Source: Acidobacteriota bacterium (lineage in GTDB: Bacteria > Acidobacteriota > Aminicenantia > Aminicenantales > Saccharicenantaceae). From it: a stretch of DNA of 64,000 nt. Shown in pieces: positions 27,527 through 36,444 of this stretch. Position 1 is the first letter of the stretch; every line of letters starts with the position of its first letter. The notes beneath the pieces were generated by a model. The model saw nothing but the letters and a program-made list of their open reading frames with translations. It had not been told where the DNA came from and searched no databases. A program made the translations under genes and the position numbers. The stretch spans positions 1-64,000 of the forward strand of contig JAKLEN010000001.1 in assembly GCA_022711665.1 (NCBI GenBank), read 5' to 3'.

Positions 27527-28200
27527 AGAAGACAGTCTGCGCCCTGGCCGTCCTCGGCCTCGGCCTGGCCGTCCTGTGCCCCGCCGCCCGGGCCCAGGAG
27601 CCGGGCAAAGAGGTCCTGAAGATCCAGCTGCCCAAGCCCATGTTCATCGGCACGCCCAAGAACATCCGCACCCCCAACCTCGAGACCGTCACCGGCCGGC
27701 CCCGCGGCCCGTTCCTGGTCCCGGTCGGCACGGCCCTGCTCTCGGCCGGCAAGCCCGTCGCCGCCAGCGACAAGGAGCCCGTCATCGGCGAGATCGCCTT
27801 CGCCACCGACGGCAAGAAATCCGGCGAGGACGGCTATTACGTCGAGCTCGGGCCCATGCTCCAGTGGATCCAGATCGATCTCGGCAAGTCCCAGGAGTTA
27901 TCCGCCATCGTCTGCTGGCACTACCACAGCCAGGCCCGGGTCTACCGGGACGTCGTCGTCCAGGTCTCCAACGACAAGGATTTCGTCAGCGGCGTGACGA
28001 CGGTCTTCAACAACGACCACGACAACACCTCCGGCCTCGGCGCCGGCAAGGACAAGGAATACATCGAGACCTTCGACGGCAAGCTCTTCGATCCCAAGGG
28101 GATCAAGGCCCGTTACGTCCGCCTTTACAGCGCCGGCAACACGTCCAACGACATGAACCACTACGTGGAAGTCGAGGTCTACGGCCTCCCGGCTAAATGA
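27523..28200 (+). CDS. Secreted discoidin (F5/8 type C)-like protein
   Basis: A 225-residue exported protein. The signal peptide ends at AARA-QE (about residue 24). The core from about 110 to 222 resembles a galactose-binding/discoidin jelly roll, with WIQIDLGKSQELSAIVCWHY, DVVVQVSNDKDF and ARYVRLYS. The gene overlaps apbE upstream and the Agl23-like gene downstream by ATGA, so the three are translated together. It probably binds carbohydrate in the periplasm or at the surface; the ligand is unknown. Confidence 0.8.
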   Translation: MKKTVCALAVLGLGLAVLCPAARAQEPGKEVLKIQLPKPMFIGTPKNIRTPNLETVTGRPRGPFLVPVGTALLSAGKPVAASDKEPVIGEIAFATDGKKSGEDGYYVELGPMLQWIQIDLGKSQELSAIVCWHYHSQARVYRDVVVQVSNDKDFVSGVTTVFNNDHDNTSGLGAGKDKEYIETFDGKLFDPKGIKARYVRLYSAGNTSNDMNHYVEVEVYGLPAK

Positions 28201-29771
28201 CGACGAGGGTTTTTCGCGGACTGTTCCTCTGCGCCCTTGTCGGCGCCCTCGCTTTCCGCCTGGCCCGCCTCGACGTCCGGCCCATGCACCCCGACGAGGC
28301 CAATCAGGCCGTCAAGTTCGGCGATCTTCTCGAGCGGGGGGACTATCGCTTCGACCCCCGGGACCACCACGGTCCGACGCTCTACTACCTGACCCTGCCC
28401 GCGGCCCGGGCGGCCGGCGCCCGGACGATGGCCGATCTCGACGAATGGAACCTGCGGCTCGTCCCGGCCCTCGGGGGCGCGGCTCTCCTCCTCGTTCTCC
28501 TCCTGTTCGCCGGCGGGCTCAGCCGCGAGGCTACCCTGGCCGCGGCCGCCCTGGCCGCCGTATCCCCGGCCCTGACCTATTACAGCCGCTTCTACATCCA
28601 GGAGACCCTGCTCGTCCTCTTCCTCGCGGCGCTCCTCGGCTGCGGCTGGCGCTACGCCCGGAGGCGTTCCGCGGCCTGGGCCGCCCTGGCCGGCGTCGCT
28701 GCCGGCCTCGCGGCGGCGACCAAGGAGACGAGCCTCCTTCTCTTCGGCGGCCTGGCCGCGGCCTTCCTCCTGCTGTCGCTCGTCGAGAGCGTCCGGACGC
28801 GCCGCCGGCCGGTCCTCACGACCGGCGACTCCTGGGTCTGGCGCGATACGCGGACCCGGCTGCCTTCGGCCGGGCACGCCCTGCTCTTCCTGGCGGCCGC
28901 GGCGGCCGTCGCCGTCCTCTTCTACTCGTCGTTCTTCAGGAACGTCGCCGGGCTGAGCGACGCCGTCCGGGCCATCGGGGCCTCGTTCGCCCGGGCGGGC
29001 CAGCCCGGCGTCCACTCCCAGCCCTGGCCTTTTTATCTCCGGATCCTGGCTTATTCGCGGGCCGCCGCCGGCCCGGTCTGGAGCGAAGCCTTCCTGCTCC
29101 TCCTCGCCCTGGCCGGCGGGATCGCGGCCCTGGGCCAGAACGCGGGCCGTGGCGGCAGCCCGCGCTTCCTCCGGTTCATGCTTTTCTTCACGGTCGTCAC
29201 GGCCGCGGCCTACAGTCTCATCCCCTACAAGACGCCCTGGAACCTGCTCCCCTTCTATCTCGGCCTGGTCATCCTGGCCGGCAACGGCGCCGCCTGCCTG
29301 CTTCGGATCGGCCGTTCCAAGTTCGTCCGGATCCTCTTCCCGGCGCTCCTGGCTTTCGGCTTCGCCGGCCTGGCGGCCCAAAGCTGGCGGGCGAATTTCG
29401 TCTCCCCCGCCGACCCGGCCAATCCCTACGTTTACGCCCAGACGAGCCCCGACTTCCTGAAGCTGGTTGCGGCCGTCGAGCGGGCCGCCGCGGCGTCGCC
29501 GGAGAAGACCGATCTCCTCGTCGAGGTCGTCGCCCCGCCTGAGGAAACCTGGCCGCTGCCGTGGTACCTGCGGAGGTTCGGGAACGTCGGCTACTGGACA
29601 AGCGTCGAGGCGGCCCGGCGGGACGTCAGGGCCGGCCAAGCCGGCGTCGTCGTCACCTCCGCCGCGTTCGCCGACGCGCTGGCCGCAGATCTCGGGGACG
29701 GATACGAACAGACCTTCTACGGCCTCCGGCCGGAGGTCGTCCTGTCCCTCTTCGTCCGCCGCGGATTCTAG
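28197..29771 (+). CDS. Agl23-like (TIGR03663-type) polytopic membrane protein
   Basis: A 524-residue integral membrane protein with about ten transmembrane segments. The first extracytoplasmic loop has RPMHPDEANQAVKFGDLL and DHHGPTLYYLTLP, the pattern of TIGR03663 'flippase activity-associated protein Agl23', distantly related to GT39/ArnT-type glycosyltransferases. The Asp-Glu pair in HPDEA is the expected catalytic or metal site. It therefore may transfer a sugar from a lipid carrier at the outer face of the membrane. It is coupled by ATGA to the discoidin-like gene. A substrate cannot be proposed. Confidence 0.82.
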   Translation: MTTRVFRGLFLCALVGALAFRLARLDVRPMHPDEANQAVKFGDLLERGDYRFDPRDHHGPTLYYLTLPAARAAGARTMADLDEWNLRLVPALGGAALLLVLLLFAGGLSREATLAAAALAAVSPALTYYSRFYIQETLLVLFLAALLGCGWRYARRRSAAWAALAGVAAGLAAATKETSLLLFGGLAAAFLLLSLVESVRTRRRPVLTTGDSWVWRDTRTRLPSAGHALLFLAAAAAVAVLFYSSFFRNVAGLSDAVRAIGASFARAGQPGVHSQPWPFYLRILAYSRAAAGPVWSEAFLLLLALAGGIAALGQNAGRGGSPRFLRFMLFFTVVTAAAYSLIPYKTPWNLLPFYLGLVILAGNGAACLLRIGRSKFVRILFPALLAFGFAGLAAQSWRANFVSPADPANPYVYAQTSPDFLKLVAAVERAAAASPEKTDLLVEVVAPPEETWPLPWYLRRFGNVGYWTSVEAARRDVRAGQAGVVVTSAAFADALAADLGDGYEQTFYGLRPEVVLSLFVRRGF

Positions 29772-29892
29772 AGGCACAAGTCTTCAAGCCGGATGGACGT
29801 CCGCTTTTCGCGTCCCTTTCGTCCGGGAATATTCGGACCGCCGCCGCTGTATTCCGTACGTGAAACGTCGCCAGGCAAAGAAAGGATCCCCC

Positions 29893-30537
29893 ATGAACAG
29901 AATTTCCGCATCCATCTCGGCCGTTCTCCTGGCCGGCTTGACGGTGTCAGCATTCGCCGGCGCCGACCAGCCCCTGCGTCTGTCCGTGAGGGTCTTCCAG
30001 ATCCCCGCCGAGCAGAGCTTCGAGGTTGAGCGCTCCGACGGACGGGGCGGAGTGTACACGCTCCGGGCCAGCGGCGATATCGCGGCCCTCTTCCCGCGCG
30101 GGACCGTCTTCGTCCCGACCGAGCTGGCCGGGAACGCCTCCGAATCCGCGGTCGGCCGAACGATCGGCGAGAGCGTCGTTTTCGGCTGCGCCGATCTCAG
30201 GGCCGGGCAGGTCCGGATCAGGGAACTCAAGTCGTTGGACGTCCGTCTCGACGCGGCCCATCCGTCGGAAGAGACACGGTTCGAGGAAGGCCGAAGGGCA
30301 GGGCGGACCGATGACTATGAGCTCCGCGTCGAGCGCCTTGCCGCGAATCCGGAGAAGCCCCTGATCCGTTTGCGCTTCTTCGCCGGCTGGAGCGCTCAGT
30401 CGGGACGCCTCGGTGTGGGCATGAGCTCGGACGTGATTTCGGCCGTCGCCGAGGTCCCCGACTCGAAGCTGCTGCTCATCGGGGCCCCGGGCGAAAAGGC
30501 GGTCTATGTTCTGGCGGTCTGCGCGCAACCGCGCTGA
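29893..30537 (+). CDS. Secreted protein of unknown function, 214 aa
   Basis: A 214-residue protein with a Sec signal (residues 5-22, cleavage near AFAGA). The rest is predicted beta-rich and soluble, with segments such as LRLSVRVFQIPAEQSFEVE and ELRVERLAANPEKPLIRLRFF. No known domain is recognised. The ATG at 29893 follows AAAGGA. The preceding gap (29772-29892) contains T-rich stretches but no clear promoter. Its 3' end is convergent with the ThuA gene through a shared hairpin. Confidence 0.7.
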   Translation: MNRISASISAVLLAGLTVSAFAGADQPLRLSVRVFQIPAEQSFEVERSDGRGGVYTLRASGDIAALFPRGTVFVPTELAGNASESAVGRTIGESVVFGCADLRAGQVRIRELKSLDVRLDAAHPSEETRFEEGRRAGRTDDYELRVERLAANPEKPLIRLRFFAGWSAQSGRLGVGMSSDVISAVAEVPDSKLLLIGAPGEKAVYVLAVCAQPR

Positions 30538-30564
30538 AAAGCGGAAACCTACTTGTTTTTCAGC
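30533..30564. terminator. Bidirectional terminator between convergent genes
   Basis: GCTGAAAA (30533-30540) pairs with TTTTCAGC (30557-30564), giving an 8-bp stem with A/T tails in both directions. It spans both stop codons, so it overlaps the last codons of each gene. Confidence 0.6.
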
Positions 30565-31340
30565 AGCGGAGCGTAGATGTTCATCCTGGCCGGGTCGTCG
30601 CCCCAGACCCGGGCCGCCCAGAGCAGGCCGCGCTGGACGATCGTCCGGGCCTCGGGGACGTCGAAGTCCGCCGCGACGTGCCCGAGCGAAGTGTAGAAGA
30701 CCCGGCCCGTGCCGTAGAGCTTCTTCCAGACGACCGGCATGACCTCGCCGGCGGTCCAGGCGGCGTACTGGCCCGAGAAGGTGGTCGTGGCCAGGACCTC
30801 GTTCGCCGGATCGACGTGCATGAAGTACTGCTCCGACTTCATGTGGAAGCTGGTCTTGAGCCCCCGGGTGATGGGGTCCGACGTGTTGGTGATGTCGACA
30901 TCGTAGTCGATCACGCCGCCGGGGTGGGCGACCCACTGGCCGCCGACCATGAACTGGTATTCGACGGCCGAGCGGTGGGCGTCGCCCAGGCCTCCATGCC
31001 AGCCGGCCAGGCCGACGCCGCTCTTGACCGCTTCTTCCAGATTCCGCTCCTGCTCGGCCGTGATGTCCGACATGGTGAAAATGTGGACGATGAGGTCGAG
31101 TTTCTTCAGCTTCCCGAGGTCCAGGTAGGCGTCGAGCGAATGCGAGATCTCGACCTTGAAGCCCTGGCTCTCGAGCCAGGGGGCGAAGATGTCGACGCAC
31201 TGTTTGGGCTCGTGGCCGTCCCAGCCGCCCCAGACGACCAGGGCCGTCTTCGGCGTCCCGGGCGCCTGGCCGCCGCCGGACGAGATCAGGAAGCCGGCCG
31301 TCCCCAGGACGACCGCGGCGAGGACGATCGCTTTTTTCAT
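30549..31340 (-). CDS. ThuA-domain protein, secreted
   Basis: A 263-residue protein of the ThuA (trehalose-utilisation, class I glutamine amidotransferase-like) family. A hydrophobic N-terminus (residues 3-20) acts as signal or anchor. Family segments are present: [41 protein letters not shown] and [20 protein letters not shown]. No catalytic Cys of true glutamine amidotransferases is evident. It lies 11 nt downstream of the DUF1080 gene in an operon with a Gfo/Idh/MocA enzyme. This association is typical of keto-glycoside utilisation clusters. Its exact reaction is not established for the family. Confidence 0.88.
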   Translation of the reverse strand: MKKAIVLAAVVLGTAGFLISSGGGQAPGTPKTALVVWGGWDGHEPKQCVDIFAPWLESQGFKVEISHSLDAYLDLGKLKKLDLIVHIFTMSDITAEQERNLEEAVKSGVGLAGWHGGLGDAHRSAVEYQFMVGGQWVAHPGGVIDYDVDITNTSDPITRGLKTSFHMKSEQYFMHVDPANEVLATTTFSGQYAAWTAGEVMPVVWKKLYGTGRVFYTSLGHVAADFDVPEARTIVQRGLLWAARVWGDDPARMNIYAPLLKNK

Positions 31341-31351
31341 GGCCGGTCCTT

Positions 31352-32161
31352 TCACTCGAGCTCCCGCAGCCAGATGGCCCGGTAGCGGACCGGGTGGCCG
31401 TGGTCCTGGAGCGAGATCGGCAGCCGGTCGGCGTGCATCGCGTAGGGCGGCCGGGCCTTGTGGGCCGTCGGGCCCGTCAGGACGTCGTTGTCGTGGACCA
31501 GTATGCCGTTGTGGAAGACGGTCATCCGGGCCGGGGCCAGGACCTGGCCGTCCTTGTCGAAGCGGGGCCGGTGGAAGACGATATCGTAGGTCTGCCACTC
31601 GCCAGGCGGCCGGCAGGCGTTGACGAGCGGCGGGTATTGGCCGTAGACGGCCGCCGTCATGCCGTCGGCGTAGGTCCTGTTGCCGTAACAGTCGAGGACC
31701 TGGACTTCGTAGAGGTCCATGAGGAAGACGCCGCTGTTGCCGCGGTCCTGGCCCTCGCCCGCGGCCGGTGATGGGGCCATCCACTCGACGTGGAGTTGGC
31801 AGTCGCCGAAGCCTCTGACCGTGCGGATGCCGCCGGATTTGGGGACGACCTCGAGGGACCCGCCGTCGATCTTCCACCGGGCCGGTCGCCCCTTGGCGTC
31901 CGTCCAGGCCTCGAGGCTCGTTCCATCGAACAGAACGACCGCGTCGGAGGGAGGAGGGACGGGCGGCCCGGCCGGGCCGGGCGTCACGACCGGCGGCAGG
32001 GGCCTGGCCATGTCGTGGACGGGCCACTGGTCCCGGGCCTGCCCGCCGTCGGCCAGGAGCGCGACGCCGAGGCCGGCGAACATGACCGTGACCAGGAGGA
32101 TAAGGAACGCCCTCCCGAGGCGAGGCTGCCCCGCCAGATTCTTGCGCGTCGTTGGACTCAT
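31352..32161 (-). CDS. DUF1080 (3-keto-disaccharide hydrolase-like) protein
   Basis: A 269-residue exported protein. After a signal anchor (about residues 17-38) and a Pro-rich linker comes a DUF1080/concanavalin-like jelly roll: [14 protein letters not shown], the [18 protein letters not shown] strand pair, [33 protein letters not shown] and a C-terminal [12 protein letters not shown]. Members of this family cleave 3-keto-glycosides that have been oxidised by Gfo/Idh/MocA enzymes. Here exactly such an enzyme lies 83 nt upstream. It should act in the periplasm or at the surface. Sugar specificity is unknown. Confidence 0.88.
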   Translation of the reverse strand: MSPTTRKNLAGQPRLGRAFLILLVTVMFAGLGVALLADGGQARDQWPVHDMARPLPPVVTPGPAGPPVPPPSDAVVLFDGTSLEAWTDAKGRPARWKIDGGSLEVVPKSGGIRTVRGFGDCQLHVEWMAPSPAAGEGQDRGNSGVFLMDLYEVQVLDCYGNRTYADGMTAAVYGQYPPLVNACRPPGEWQTYDIVFHRPRFDKDGQVLAPARMTVFHNGILVHDNDVLTGPTAHKARPPYAMHADRLPISLQDHGHPVRYRAIWLRELE

Positions 32162-32244
32162 CGCGGCCTCCTTAAAAACGGGGGCAGCCCCCGCCCCGGG
32201 TCGCTCCCCGGCGAAGGCTGCCCCGCTGTCAGGTTCGTTCCCGC

Positions 32245-33648
32245 CTATAGGCTCCAGCCGGGACGATACGGGAAGTGCAGCAGTTCGTTGGCCTCCGGCA
32301 GGTTGGTGAACTCCATCTTTTCGCCGTCCCAGAGGAGCTTCATGTTCTTGTCCTTGAGACGGACGGCGACGTTGGCCAGGAGCATGGTCTCCGTCAGCGG
32401 GCCCGAGTAGGAGAAGTCCGTCGTCGACTTGGCGCCCTTCTTGATGGCCTCGAACCACTCCAGGCGGATGCCGGCCGAGCGGGGGATGGTCTTGGCCGGC
32501 CGCTCGAAGCTCTGCATCCGCGACTCGGGAACGAGCCGCGGGTTCTCGCCGTAGGTGCCGCACATGAGCAGGCCCTTGTCGCCGCGGAATAAGACGCCGC
32601 CGCCGTCGTCGCCGACCATGCGGCCCTGCTCGAGCTCGGGCGGGCGGGGCGGCATGAGGCCGCCGTCCCACCAGGTCAGAGTCAGCGGCGGCAGGCCCTC
32701 GCGGGCGGCGAACTCGTAGGTCACGACCTCGGCCGCCGGCGCGTAATCCTTCGAGAAGACCGTGGACGAAGCCTGGACGCTGACCGGCGATTTGAGCTTG
32801 AGAGCCCAGAAGGGCTGGTCCATGATGTGAGCGCCCATGTCGCCCAGGGCCCCGGTGCCGAAGTCCCACAGCCCGCGCCACTTGAAGGGGTGGTAGGCCG
32901 GATGGTAGGGCCGGAAGGGGGCCGGGCCGAGCCAGACGTCCCAATCGAGCGTCGAGGGCACGGAGGGGATCTCGGCCGGAGCGTCGATGGCGCCCTGGGG
33001 CCAGATGGGACGGTTGGTCCAGCAATGGACCTCGGTCACGTTGCCGATGGCCCCGGCCCAGATCCATTCGCAGACCAGGCGGGCGCCCTCTCCGGCGTGC
33101 CCCTGGTTGCCCATCTGGGTGACGACGTTGGCTTCCCTGGCCGCCTGGGCCAGGAGGCGGGCCTCCTTGATGGTGTGGGTCAGCGGCTTCTGGACATAGA
33201 CGTGCTTGCCCAGCCTGATGGCGCCCATGGCGATGACGGCGTGGTTGTGATCGGGGGTCGACACGGTCACGGCGTCGATGCCCTTCTCCCTTTCCAGCAG
33301 GCGCCGCCAGTCGCGGTATTTGGCCGCCTTCGCGTACATGGCCTTCTCGGCCGGCTCGAGCTCCTCGTTGCGCAGGAGCTTGGCCACGGACTCGTCGTCG
33401 ACGTCGCAGAGGGCCACGATGTTCTCGGTGCGGCAGCCGCGGGTGTCGGAGCTGCCCATGCCGCCGACGCCGACGCAGGCGATGTTGAGCGTGTCGCTCG
33501 GGGCCTTGCGCCGCTGGGTCGCGCCGACGACGTGACGCGGCACGATCATGACCCCGGCCGCGGCGGCAGAAGCCGCGCCGAGGAACTTCCGCCGGCTCCA
33601 GGCCGGCGAAGGGGAAGCGGGGGTCTTCGTCGTTTCGTCCATGTTCAC
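32245..33648 (-). CDS. Tat-exported Gfo/Idh/MocA family oxidoreductase
   Basis: A 467-residue oxidoreductase with a Tat signal (SRRKFLGAA, residues 18-26). The Rossmann motif is CVGVGGMGSSD. In the family position EKP it has QKP (VYVQKPLTHT), keeping the Lys, and LGDMGAHIMDQ supplies the Asp/His pair. The C-terminal part has DFSYSGPLTETMLLANVAVR, common in planctomycete- and acidobacteria-like members. It is the first gene of a three-gene operon (with DUF1080 and ThuA) driven from a promoter at 33820-33791. The likely role is C3 oxidation of a glycoside outside the cytoplasm; the substrate is unknown. Confidence 0.92.
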   Translation of the reverse strand: MNMDETTKTPASPSPAWSRRKFLGAASAAAAGVMIVPRHVVGATQRRKAPSDTLNIACVGVGGMGSSDTRGCRTENIVALCDVDDESVAKLLRNEELEPAEKAMYAKAAKYRDWRRLLEREKGIDAVTVSTPDHNHAVIAMGAIRLGKHVYVQKPLTHTIKEARLLAQAAREANVVTQMGNQGHAGEGARLVCEWIWAGAIGNVTEVHCWTNRPIWPQGAIDAPAEIPSVPSTLDWDVWLGPAPFRPYHPAYHPFKWRGLWDFGTGALGDMGAHIMDQPFWALKLKSPVSVQASSTVFSKDYAPAAEVVTYEFAAREGLPPLTLTWWDGGLMPPRPPELEQGRMVGDDGGGVLFRGDKGLLMCGTYGENPRLVPESRMQSFERPAKTIPRSAGIRLEWFEAIKKGAKSTTDFSYSGPLTETMLLANVAVRLKDKNMKLLWDGEKMEFTNLPEANELLHFPYRPGWSL

Positions 33649-33790
33649 ACCTTCCTTGTCGAGCGGGGTTCGGGGGCCGGCAAGCGGACGCCGGGAGAGG
33701 CGGGCGGGATCGGGATGCGGGAGCGGCCTGGAATCTTCTTCGCGGGAGCCGTCGCGTGCCTCATGGAAATGGCGTCCGACGCCAGTGGGG

Positions 33791-33820
33791 CTTATATCAC
33801 AAAGGCGCGGAGAGGGTCAA
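33791..33820 (-). promoter_or_regulatory. Promoter of the Gfo-DUF1080-ThuA operon
   Basis: On the minus strand TTGACC (33820-33815), an 18-nt spacer, and TATAAG (33796-33791). It lies just beyond the FadL terminator and leaves a leader of about 135 nt. Confidence 0.5.
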
Positions 33821-33858
33821 TCGGCGATCGGCTCGGGAGGGGGGACGAAAGACAGAAA

Positions 33859-33890
33859 CGGGAGAGGAGGGCGCGCGCCCTCCTCTCCCG
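33859..33890 (-). terminator. Rho-independent terminator of the FadL-like gene
   Basis: A perfect 32-nt palindrome (16-nt arms beginning CGGGAGAGGAGG) is followed on the minus strand by TTTCTGTCTTT. It lies 18 nt after the porin stop codon. Confidence 0.85.
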
Positions 33891-33908
33891 ATGTCGTGCG
33901 GATCGAAC

Positions 33909-35189
33909 TCAGAATTCGAAGCTCAGCGAGATCGCCGGGACGAGGATGTTCATCTGGTAGGTCCCGGGCATGGTGCCGTCCGCGATGGCGCGGTCCTTGC
34001 CCATGAGGTACTGGACGAGCGCGTCGAGCCGGAAATTGCCGGACTTGTAGCCGAATCCGATATCGACGCTGTTGAAGTCGAAGCTCGGCGTCAGGATGTT
34101 CATGGTAGCGTCCGTGGAGGGCGCCGGGTCATAGTAATAGCCGGCCCGCAGGGCGAAGGTTCCGAAGTCGTACTCCGCGCCGAAGCGCAGCTGGGTCCGG
34201 TTCTTCCAGTAGAGCTCGAGGCTCGCGCCCTCGAGGGCCGCGGCCCAGTACGGATCCGAGAAGGTCAGAGGGAGGTCCTCGAGCTTGCCCCAGTTGGTGT
34301 ACTGGGCGTCGAAGGTGAAGGTCAGCTTGTCCACGGGCTTGAGGGCGATGCCGCCGGCCAGCCACATCGGGCTCGGGACCTTCATCTCGGTGTCGGACTC
34401 GGTCGCCAGGTCGAGGAGGTTGATGTTCTCGATCCCCATCGTGCCCTTCATCGTCATCTTGGACTCGGTGCGGTAGGTCGCCCCGAGGCTGATCCAGTCG
34501 GCCGGCTTGACCAGGACGCCGACGGTCGCGCCGAAGCCCCAGCCCTTGATGTCAAGTTCCCGCTGGCCCATGTTGACGATAATGAGCGGGTCCATGCTGA
34601 TCATCTCGGCTTCGCCCCACTGTTTCATCTTGAAGAAGCCGTAGTTGATGTTGAAGCTGGCGCCGATGTAGAGCTTCTCGGAGACCTTGACGGCGATCGT
34701 CGGCGCCAGGGTGAAGGAGCCGATGAAGCTCTCCCACTTAGTCGGCGTCAGCGTGGGCGTGAAGGCCGCCGACGGCAGGGGAGACACCAGAGCGGCCTCG
34801 AGGCCGGTGTTCTGCCAGTCCGTCCCCATGCCCGAGAGCGAGTAGACCCCGAGCCCGACGACGATATTCTTGCTCACGGGCTGGGCGTAGCCCAGCATGC
34901 CGGCCGGGTAGACTTTGCTAGCGGTCTCCATGCTGTACGAGCCGAGCGCGTACTTCGCGGACGGGAGCAGCGCATCGGCCGACAGGCTGAACGTCGCCTT
35001 GGTCAGCTGGGCCAGCCCGGCGGGATTCCAGAGGATGGCCGAGACGTCGTTGGCCAGCCCGACGAAAGCGCCCCCCATGCCGGTCGCTTTCGCCCCGGTT
35101 CCGTTCAGGTTGAGGCCGTTGGCGAACAGGCCGGTCGCCACGGCCACGGCCAGGACCATGGCCAGGAGCAGACGAGACGAGTACTTCAT
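33909..35189 (-). CDS. OmpP1/FadL-family outer membrane protein
   Basis: A 426-residue beta-barrel protein. After a signal peptide ending near residue 24 (GLFA-NG), the FadL signature GAKATGMGGAFVGLANDVSAILWNP-type segment is split over residues 31-57, including the NPAG motif. Alternating amphipathic strands run to a C-terminal aromatic residue (LSFEF), as required for outer-membrane assembly. FadL-type porins pass hydrophobic substrates. A strong Shine-Dalgarno (AAGGAGGAA) precedes the ATG. A -10-like TAGAAT lies upstream without a clear -35. It is monocistronic, with a terminator downstream. Confidence 0.9.
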   Translation of the reverse strand: MKYSSRLLLAMVLAVAVATGLFANGLNLNGTGAKATGMGGAFVGLANDVSAILWNPAGLAQLTKATFSLSADALLPSAKYALGSYSMETASKVYPAGMLGYAQPVSKNIVVGLGVYSLSGMGTDWQNTGLEAALVSPLPSAAFTPTLTPTKWESFIGSFTLAPTIAVKVSEKLYIGASFNINYGFFKMKQWGEAEMISMDPLIIVNMGQRELDIKGWGFGATVGVLVKPADWISLGATYRTESKMTMKGTMGIENINLLDLATESDTEMKVPSPMWLAGGIALKPVDKLTFTFDAQYTNWGKLEDLPLTFSDPYWAAALEGASLELYWKNRTQLRFGAEYDFGTFALRAGYYYDPAPSTDATMNILTPSFDFNSVDIGFGYKSGNFRLDALVQYLMGKDRAIADGTMPGTYQMNILVPAISLSFEF

Positions 35190-35405
35190 TTTTCCTCCTT
35201 TTCGAATGTTGGGGCGATTCTATACTATCCCCCGCGGAAAATCCATAGGCCGGCGCATGTTCTTCATATTTTATTTGTTATCTTGCGTTTTCCGGGCGAC
35301 ATCGGCGCCCCGAGCGGCCGGCGGGCCCGGGTTTCGCCGCCATCCGGAAAGCCGGCGGCCAAGGGGGGGAGCCCCCGGCCGGCGCCGGGCCGGGCCGCCG
35401 CCCTC

Positions 35406-35434
35406 TTTACGGCCGGGCCGGACGGAGATAAGAT
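35406..35434 (+). promoter_or_regulatory. Promoter of the DDAH-like gene, probably leaderless
   Basis: TTTACG (35406-35411), a 17-nt spacer, TAAGAT (35429-35434), then six bases and the ATG at 35441. The geometry is identical to the apbE promoter. The rest of 35190-35405 has AT-rich DNA next to the porin start and a GC-rich stretch with no gene that I can see. Confidence 0.5.
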
Positions 35435-35440
35435 GCCCTC

Positions 35441-36307
35441 ATGTCGAAGGGCCTTTCCGAGACGGCGGCCATACGAACCCTCCTGCTCAAGCATCCCCGG
35501 GAGGCCTGGACCGGGCCGGACGAGGTCCGGAGCCGGTGGCGGGCGCTCGGCTACGCGGCGGAGCCGGACTTCACTCGCGCCTGCGAGGAGTACGACGCCT
35601 TCGCCGAGATCCTCGGTCGCTGGGCCGGGGAGGTCCGCTTCCTGCCTGCTGATCCGGGGACGGGCCTGGATTCCATCTACGTCCGGGACGCGGCCTGCGC
35701 CGGGCCGCGCGGCCTCATCCTCGGCCGGATGGGCAAGGAGCTGCGCCGGGGCGAACCGGCCGCGCTGGGGGATTACTGCCGGCGGGCCGGCTGGCCGGTC
35801 GCCGGCGAGATCCTCGCCCCGGGCACCCTCGAGGGCGGCGACGTCGCCTGGCTGGACGCCAGGACCGTGGCCGTCGGCCACGGCTACCGGACCAACGCCG
35901 AGGGCCTCCGGCAGCTCCGGGAGATCCTCGAGCCGGACGGCATCGATGTCGTCGAGGCGCCTCTCCCCCATTGGGACGGACCGGGCGACGTCCTCCACCT
36001 GATGTCGCTGCTGAGCCCGGTCGGCGAGGGCCGGCTCCTGGTCTATTCGCGCCTGCTGCCGGTTCCTTTCCGGCGACGCCTGCTGGAGTCGGGCTTCGAC
36101 CTCATCGAGGTCCCGGACGAGGAATACGCCGCCATGGCCACGAACGTCCTGGCCCTGGCCCCGGGGAAGTGCCTGGCCCTGGCCGGGAATCCGCGGACGG
36201 CGGCCGCCCTGGAGAAGGCCGGGCTCGAGGTCCTGACCTACGAGGGCCGGGAGATCTCCGCCAAGGGCGCCGGAGGCCCGACCTGCCTGACGCGCCCCTT
36301 CCGGTGA
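35441..36307 (+). CDS. Arginine deiminase/DDAH-family amidinohydrolase
   Basis: A 288-residue protein of the guanidino-group-modifying superfamily (dimethylarginine dimethylaminohydrolase/arginine deiminase type). The expected catalytic set is visible: Asp in SIYVRDAAC, Glu and Asp in GTLEGGDVAWLD, His in GDVLHLMSLLS, and a nucleophilic Cys near the C-terminus in GGPTCLTRPF. It is shorter than classical arginine deiminase and close to DDAH size. It may hydrolyse methylarginine or another guanidine compound. The argR-argG-argH group is 20 kb away, so no operon link exists. The ATG follows the -10 box by 6 nt. Confidence 0.85.
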   Translation: MSKGLSETAAIRTLLLKHPREAWTGPDEVRSRWRALGYAAEPDFTRACEEYDAFAEILGRWAGEVRFLPADPGTGLDSIYVRDAACAGPRGLILGRMGKELRRGEPAALGDYCRRAGWPVAGEILAPGTLEGGDVAWLDARTVAVGHGYRTNAEGLRQLREILEPDGIDVVEAPLPHWDGPGDVLHLMSLLSPVGEGRLLVYSRLLPVPFRRRLLESGFDLIEVPDEEYAAMATNVLALAPGKCLALAGNPRTAAALEKAGLEVLTYEGREISAKGAGGPTCLTRPFR

Positions 36308-36383
36308 GCCGGCGCTCTCCGTCCGGAAGCCCGGCGCCCCGAAGGGGAGAAGGCCGGGGCGGGCGCCCGGAGAAGACCAAAAA

Positions 36384-36412
36384 TTGACAGTTCGGACGGG
36401 GAATCCTATACT
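36384..36412 (+). promoter_or_regulatory. Strong sigma70-type promoter
   Basis: A perfect TTGACA (36384-36389), a 17-nt spacer and TATACT (36407-36412) precede the SPT-like gene. Start of transcription would be near 36419, leaving a short leader with its own Shine-Dalgarno (AAAGGA, 36432-36437). Confidence 0.8.
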
Positions 36413-36444
36413 GGGGGCCGAAAATCCTCCAAAAGGAAGTGAAG

